DNA of 64,000 nt, taken from positions 360,708,001 to 360,772,000 of the forward strand of contig NC_092337.1 of assembly GCF_046630445.1 (NCBI RefSeq), written 5' to 3'. Source of the stretch: Rutidosis leptorrhynchoides (Eukaryota > Streptophyta > Magnoliopsida > Asterales > Asteraceae). Under the pieces are notes generated by a model. The model did no database searches. It had not been told where the DNA came from and saw only the letters and a list, made by a program, of their open reading frames with translations. Below, piece after piece: positions 58,533 through 64,000 of this stretch (its first letter is position 1; each line of letters opens with the position of its first letter). The position numbers and the translations under genes were made by a program.

Positions 58533-60590
58533 TCTACTTAGTTTTATTTATTTTATAATTTGTAATGTTGATACATTTAATACTTATGTTAATATTGTAA
58601 TAGTTTTTATAATTTTCTAACTTTTATTATTAGATTTTAATAATTTTTGAATGTGGGGTAATATACCAAACTTCAAAAAATATGTATATATGTTTGCAGT
58701 TTATCTTATGTACACAACAGGGTAAAACAACGCATTTTCAAAGACTGGCATTAAGTTCAGCAAAAGCAACTAATTTTGATGACAAGATGCAAAATATATG
58801 TGAAATAACAACAACACGGAATGAACAAATGATGTGCACCATTTATCATTCAACACAAACAACAATATGTTTGGAAACTTTGGTAAAATTTAATCATTTC
58901 TACGCTAATCACCCTCAATAATTTAAATTGTTACTGATTTCTTGCAAATGAGGGCATTGCAAGATCTTAAGTGTGGGAAGGGGTTAAATTCTTTTCGGAT
59001 TTTTAAAATTTTTATCTTAAACACTTGGTTACCATTAAAAATACTAGTAAAGTAGTAGTTGTATTAGAATCTAGTGCTCTCTGATAATAAAGAACAGCCC
59101 TAGTCTTATATACTGACTACCAAATTCTAGTAAAAATTTTCAAAATTTTCAATTAAATGAAATCAAAATCATGTTTATACATATTTATGAATGATAAAAT
59201 TAGGTATTAACACCGAAATTATTGTTACCTCGGAAAGGACATAAATTGAGAAACAAACTAAAATGTTAAAATTCATTTAAAATGGAATAGAGGACAATAA
59301 AAAGGAAAATAAAAGCCAAGTGTGGGAAAAATTACCAAGTTATCTTAAACATATGTCACATATTTCTGTAACAAATAATTGAAAATACTTTTGTTTTGGA
59401 CTAAATTAACTGTTTTACCCGATTTACTGTAATGAAAGATGGATCTACACGATGAATCAATTCCATTATTAAAAGGAAGTAAAGTCTTCTGAAAAAGACA
59501 CGCTCTTCTTGATTTAGGTCATGAAGTTGTCGTCCAGACCAGCTGTAGGTTGATAAAAAATCTAGAAAAGTCATCTCTAAAATCAGCAGGAAATCCACGG
59601 ACCTCAGCATAAAACAGGGTCGCCAAGTGGTCAGATTTATCCTAACCATGAGAAGGATTTATCTCGTACAATGGGGGGCACCGTGTAAATTAGCTGGATA
59701 AGACTAATGAATCAGATCCCCAGAAAGGATAATCTCCTTAAAGATCAAAAATCAGCTTTTAAGACTGATATTACTCAATCCTTGAGATTGACCTTAAAGA
59801 TTGAGAATTACAAACTCATGGAATTCAATGATATCTAAACTCGAGCTTGAACGAGAAAATATTTTGATCAAAATTACAAACCAATTTGTTTTCTGAAAAC
59901 CTATTTTCAATGCGTTCATTACCATTGAACGTAAAATCCTAGGAATTCACCTGGAATTCATTAGGTCACCTGAACCAAATCGGGTGTCAACCGTAAGAAT
60001 GGTGGTTGCATAGCATGGTCAAAGACAGGACCTTGTGCCAGACCGAAAAATTATAAGGGTGAGCTTTACTATTTCTCCTACAAAGGATAGTAATTGCGTC
60101 CGACACGTTATAGACCATAATCAAAAGCATGTCAGGGGATATTGCCTTAACAGTTGCTTGTTCAACGCTTTACTTTACAACCGGACGATAGTTTACCGAA
60201 AGGTAATATACGGAACAAGTAAACTGGATGTGTTGCTTTCCCAATACAAGGTTAGCAAGTGGGTGACACAAAACCACAAGTTTTGAGCTCAATTTTCAAA
60301 TATGAAACCCACCAAACCCACAAAATGAATTTGCAAACACCGGTGAAGGGTTATTCCGGAAAACTTATCTAGGGTAAAAGCTAGATTGAATTTTCAAAAA
60401 GATCAAATGTTTTCATAAAGATCCAATTTCCTTAAAGGACCTAAATTTTATAGTCATGTGGGACTGTAAACCACATCGTTACTACCATTGTTTATACCTC
60501 CGTAAAGAAATCACTGATGTACAAAGTGTGAATAATAAAGAAGTGATTCTAGTATTTCAAGACTATATTGCTTGAGGACAAGCAACGCTC
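58533..60590 (+). mobile_element. D: long 3' untranslated region
   Basis: About 2 kb with no convincing gene. The frames at 58682-58921 (Thr/Cys/Gln-rich) and 60035-60286 have no recognisable domain. Purine-tract-like AGTGTGGGA motifs recur at 58971 and 59319, with a related ATGTGGGGT at 58651. In D' most of the region is deleted. Confidence 0.6.
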
Positions 60591-60605
60591 AAGTGTGGGA
60601 ATATT
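60591..60605 (+). other. D: 3' polypurine tract
   Basis: AAGTGTGGGAATATT directly precedes the TGATAATG of the 3' LTR. The same sequence precedes the D' LTR on the minus strand (35824-35838). Confidence 0.75.
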
Positions 60606-62596
60606 TGATAATGCTAAAAACGAACATATATTTCATAGCATTATTCCTCAAGAAAGACAAGCTTTTAGTTGCAATTGTCCTATTTACAAGTGATATTCGT
60701 TTAAATAATAAAAGGTGAAGACAAAAGGCAGATTCGACGAATTGAAGACACAAACGACCAAAAAGCTCAAAAGTACAAAAGACAATCAAAGAGGTTTCAA
60801 TTGTTGATAAGAAACGTCTTGAAATTACAAGAGTACAACATTCAAAACACAAAGTACAAGATATTAAATTGTACGCAAGGACGTTCGAAAATCCGAGACC
60901 GGGACCAGAGTCAACTCTCAACGCTCGACGCAACGGACTAAAAATTACAAGTCAACTACGCACATGAATATAATATAATATATAATTAATTCTTAAAATT
61001 AATATATATATTATAATATATTTAAAAATCGTCGGCAAACAAAGAGCCAAAGCTGGGTGAGCTGTAAAAACAAACTCCGCGACTCGCGGAGTTTGAAGGC
61101 AAAAAATGCAGCGAGTCACGGAGCTTCCCTCGACTCAAATCCCTATAAAAGCAAACGTAGTTTGATCGTAAAAATCATCATATAATATATCTCTCTCTCA
61201 ATATATACGTAATATATATATATTTATATTTTAATTTTAATTTTAATTTTAATTTTAATTTTAATTCTAATAATAAGGGTATGTTAGCGAATGTTGTAAG
61301 GGTGTAAGTCGAAATTCTGTCCGTGTAACGCTACGCTATTTTTAATCATTGTAAGTTATGTTCAACCTTTTTAATTTAATGTCTCGTAGCTAAGTTATTA
61401 TTATGCTTATTCAATCCGAAGTAATCATGATGTTGGGCTAATTACTAAAATTGGGAAATTGGGCTTTGTACCATAATTGGGGTTTGGACAAAAGAACGAC
61501 ACTTGTGGAAATTAGACTATGGGCTATTAATGGGCTTTATATTTATTTAACTAAATGATAGTTTGTTAATTTTAATATAAAGATTTACAATTGGACGTCC
61601 CTATAAATAACCATATACACTCGATCAGATACGATGGGCGGGGTATTTATATGTACGAATAATCGTTTATTTAACCGGACACGGGAATGGATTAATAGTC
61701 ACTAGAATTATTAAAACAGGGGTGAAATTATGTACAAGGACACTTGAAATAATTGTTAACAAAGTATTAAAACCTTGGGTTACACGCAGTCGATAATCTG
61801 GTGTAATTATTAAACAAAGTATTAAAATCTTGTTACAGTTTAAGTCCCCAATTAGTTGGAATATTTAACTTCGGGTATAAGGATAATTTGACGAGGACAC
61901 TCGCACTTTATATTTATGACTGATGGACTGTTATGGACAAAAACCAGACGGACATATTAAATAATCCAGGACAAAGGACAATTAACCCATGGGCATAAAA
62001 TTAAAATCAACACGTCAAACATCATGATTACGGAAGTTTAAATAAGCATAATTCTTTTATTTCATATTTAATTTCCTTTATTTTATATTTAATTGCACTT
62101 CTAATTATCGCATTTTTATTTATTGTTATTGTATTTAATTGCACTTTTAATTATCGTACTTTTTAATTATCGCACTTTTATTTATCGCAATTTCCTTATC
62201 GTTATTTACTTTACGCTTTAAATTAAGTCTTGTATTTATTTTTAATATTTTACATTAGGTTTTAACTGCGACTAAAGTTTTTAAAATCGAAAAACCGGTC
62301 ATTAAACGGTAAAAACCCCCCTTTATAATAATAATATTACTTATATATATATTTGTATTTTTATAAAATAAAACTAATATAGCGTTAAGCTTTGTTAAAA
62401 GATTCCCTGTGGAACGAACCAGACTTACTAAAAACTACACTATTGTACGATTAGGTACACTACCTATAAGTGTTGTAGCAAGGTTTAAGTATATCCATTC
62501 TATAAATAAATAAATATCTTGTGTAAAATTGTATCGTATTTAATAGTATTTCCTTGTAAAATATAAGCTATTTTATATACACCTCGCATAACATCA
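60606..62596 (+). mobile_element. D: 3' LTR
   Basis: TGATAATG to CATAACATCA, 1991 bp, followed by GAAGT (62597-62601), which completes the target duplication. TATA box at about 61143-61151, hairpin at 61074-61090. The (TA)n tracts of the 5' LTR are almost absent here; a (TTTTAA)n run stands at about 61228-61263. Confidence 0.96.
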
Positions 62597-62601
62597 GAAG
62601 T

Positions 62602-63520
62602 CGTCGCCAGACATGGAATACCAATCTCTATTATCTCTGATAGGGATGGCAGATTTATTTCAAGATTCTGGCAGACATTACAGCAAGCATTAGGAACTCG
62701 TCTAGACATGAGTACTGCCTATCATCCACAAACTGATGGGCAGAGCGAAAGGACGATACAAATGCTTGAAGACATGCTACGAGCATGTGTTATTGATTTC
62801 GGAAACAGTTGGGATCGACATCTACCGTTAGCAGAATTTTTCTACAACAACAGCTATCATTCAAGTATTGAGATGGCGCCATTTGAAGCACTTTATGGTA
62901 GAAAGTGCAGGTCTCCAATTTGTTGGAGTGAAGTGGGGGATAGACAGATTACGGTTTCGGAGATAATACAAGAAACTACCGAGAAGATCATCCAAATTCA
63001 ACAACGGTTGAAAACCGCCCAAAGTCGACAAAAGAGCTACGCTGACATTAAAAGAAAAGATATAGAATTTGAAATTAGAGAGATGGTCATGCTTAAAGTT
63101 GCACCTTGGAAAGGTGTTGTTCGATTTGGTAAACGAGGGAAATTAAATCCAAGGTATATCGGACCATTCAAGATTATTGATCGTGTCGGACCAGTAGCTT
63201 ACCGACTTGAGTTACCTCAACAACTCGCGGCTGTACATAACACTTTCTACGTCTCGAATTTGAAGAAATATTTTGCTAAAGAAGATCTCACTATTCCGTT
63301 AGATGAAATCCAAATCAACGAAAAACTACAATTCATCGAAGAACCCGTCGAAATAATGGATCGTGAGGTTAAAAGACTTAAACAAAATAAGATACCAATT
63401 GTTAAGGTTCGATGGAATGCTCATAGAGGACTCGAGTTCACCTGGGAACAAGAAGATCAGATGAAGAAGAAATACCCGCATTTATTTCCAGAAAATACGT
63501 CAACACCTCCAACTGCTTAA
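62602..63520 (+). pseudogene. pol: B2 integrase, C-terminal part with chromodomain-like end
   Basis: Resumes the integrase after D and the repeated GAAGT. '[10 protein letters not shown]' has the second Asp and [10 protein letters not shown] the Glu. '[24 protein letters not shown]' is the GPF/Y region. From about 63330 the sequence '[19 protein letters not shown]' with '[16 protein letters not shown]' and 'YPHLF' is the chromodomain-like module that defines chromoviruses; its form fits Tekay/Del. This part is open throughout to TAA at 63518-63520. Confidence 0.95.
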
Positions 63521-63524
63521 AATT

Positions 63525-63555
63525 TCGGGACGAAATTTATTTAACGGGTAGGTAC
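63525..63555 (+). other. B2: 3' polypurine tract region
   Basis: TTCGGGACGAAATTTATTTA then ACGGGTAGGTAC ends at the TGTAGTGACCC LTR start. C has the same sequence inverted at 25178 onward. Confidence 0.8.
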
Positions 63556-64000
63556 TGTAGTGACCCGAACTTTTCCATGTTTATATATATATATTAAATG
63601 AAATTTTTATTTACATGATTAAGTGTTTCCAACATGTTAAGCAATCAAACTTGTTAAGACTTGATTAATTGAAATAGGTTTCATATCGACAATTGACCAC
63701 CCAAGTTGACCGGTGATTCACGAATGTTAAAACTTGTAAAAACTATATGATGATATATATATGGTTATATATATAGTTAACATGATATTATGATAAGTAA
63801 ACATATCATTAAGTATATTAATAATGAACTACATATGTAAAAACAAGACTACTAACTTAATGATTTTGAAACGAGACATATATGTAACGATTATCGTTGT
63901 AACGACATTTAATGTATATATATCATATTAAGAGATATTCGTACATCATAATATCATGATAATATAATAATTTAAAATTTTATTTGATATTATAAACATT
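63556..64000 (+). mobile_element. B2: 3' LTR, cut by the window end
   Basis: Starts TGTAGTGACCCGAAC and follows the 5' LTR base for base apart from scattered differences through the last base of the window. About 2.9 kb more is expected to the right, then the target repeat TTATC. Confidence 0.94.

Noticed and set aside
58682..58921. 79-codon frame after the env-position gene
   Set aside because: No domain, biased composition, not testable in D' because that region is deleted there.

Overview
This window is plant nuclear repeat DNA. I found no ordinary host gene. Almost every base belongs to LTR retrotransposons inserted into one another. It is eukaryotic and plant because it carries Ty3/gypsy chromoviruses of the Tekay (Del) type, Athila-type elements primed by tRNA-Asp, a Cassandra LTR carrying a 5S rRNA-derived block, and a hAT-type MITE. 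The LTR style (long, AT-rich, TGTAGTGACCC or TGTAACRACCC starts) resembles daisy-family genomes. That is an impression from memory, not a search result. I use working names: B0, B1, B2 (one Tekay family), A, H, C, E, F, F2 (other Ty3/gypsy), D and D' (Athila-type).

Left nest (1-7769), whose bodies lie off the left edge: the end of a B-type LTR (B0, 1-1242) sits in the leader of F (minus strand; LTR 1460-3465). F sits in the leader of E (minus strand; LTR 3844-7562). E sits in the LTR end of F2 (7563-7769). A short seam at 7770-8042 cannot be assigned.

Right nest (8043 to the window end), whose bodies lie off the right edge: H (LTR, gag, protease, integrase fragment, RT deleted) is broken at 10429 by A. 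A has an LTR at 10430-12819, an intruding Cassandra unit at 12820-13172 exactly at the LTR/PBS boundary, then gag-pol with a hAT MITE inside RT. A is broken at 18537 by B1 (LTR 18538-21984). B1 was hit twice: by C, a complete non-autonomous minus-strand element (22221-32440, TSD CATCG), and by D', a minus-strand Athila relative (33732-36526). D' is broken by B2 (36527 to beyond 64000). B2 integrase is broken by D, a complete Athila-type element (45544-62596, TSD GAAGT).

The most unusual content is in B1 and B2. Between the primer binding site and gag both carry two extra sense-strand genes: an acidic, Glu/Pro-repeat protein and an F-box protein with a Sel1-like middle. The F-box frame is uninterrupted in both copies although gag-pol in B2 is broken several times. 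A second copy of the 3' polypurine-tract sequence lies just after these genes, and the same layout recurs in C. D adds a small zinc-knuckle gene and an env-position gene with a likely 14-codon first exon and a 636-bp intron. Palindromic GC-rich blocks occur in three LTR families and, in D, again in the leader and upstream of the env-position gene.
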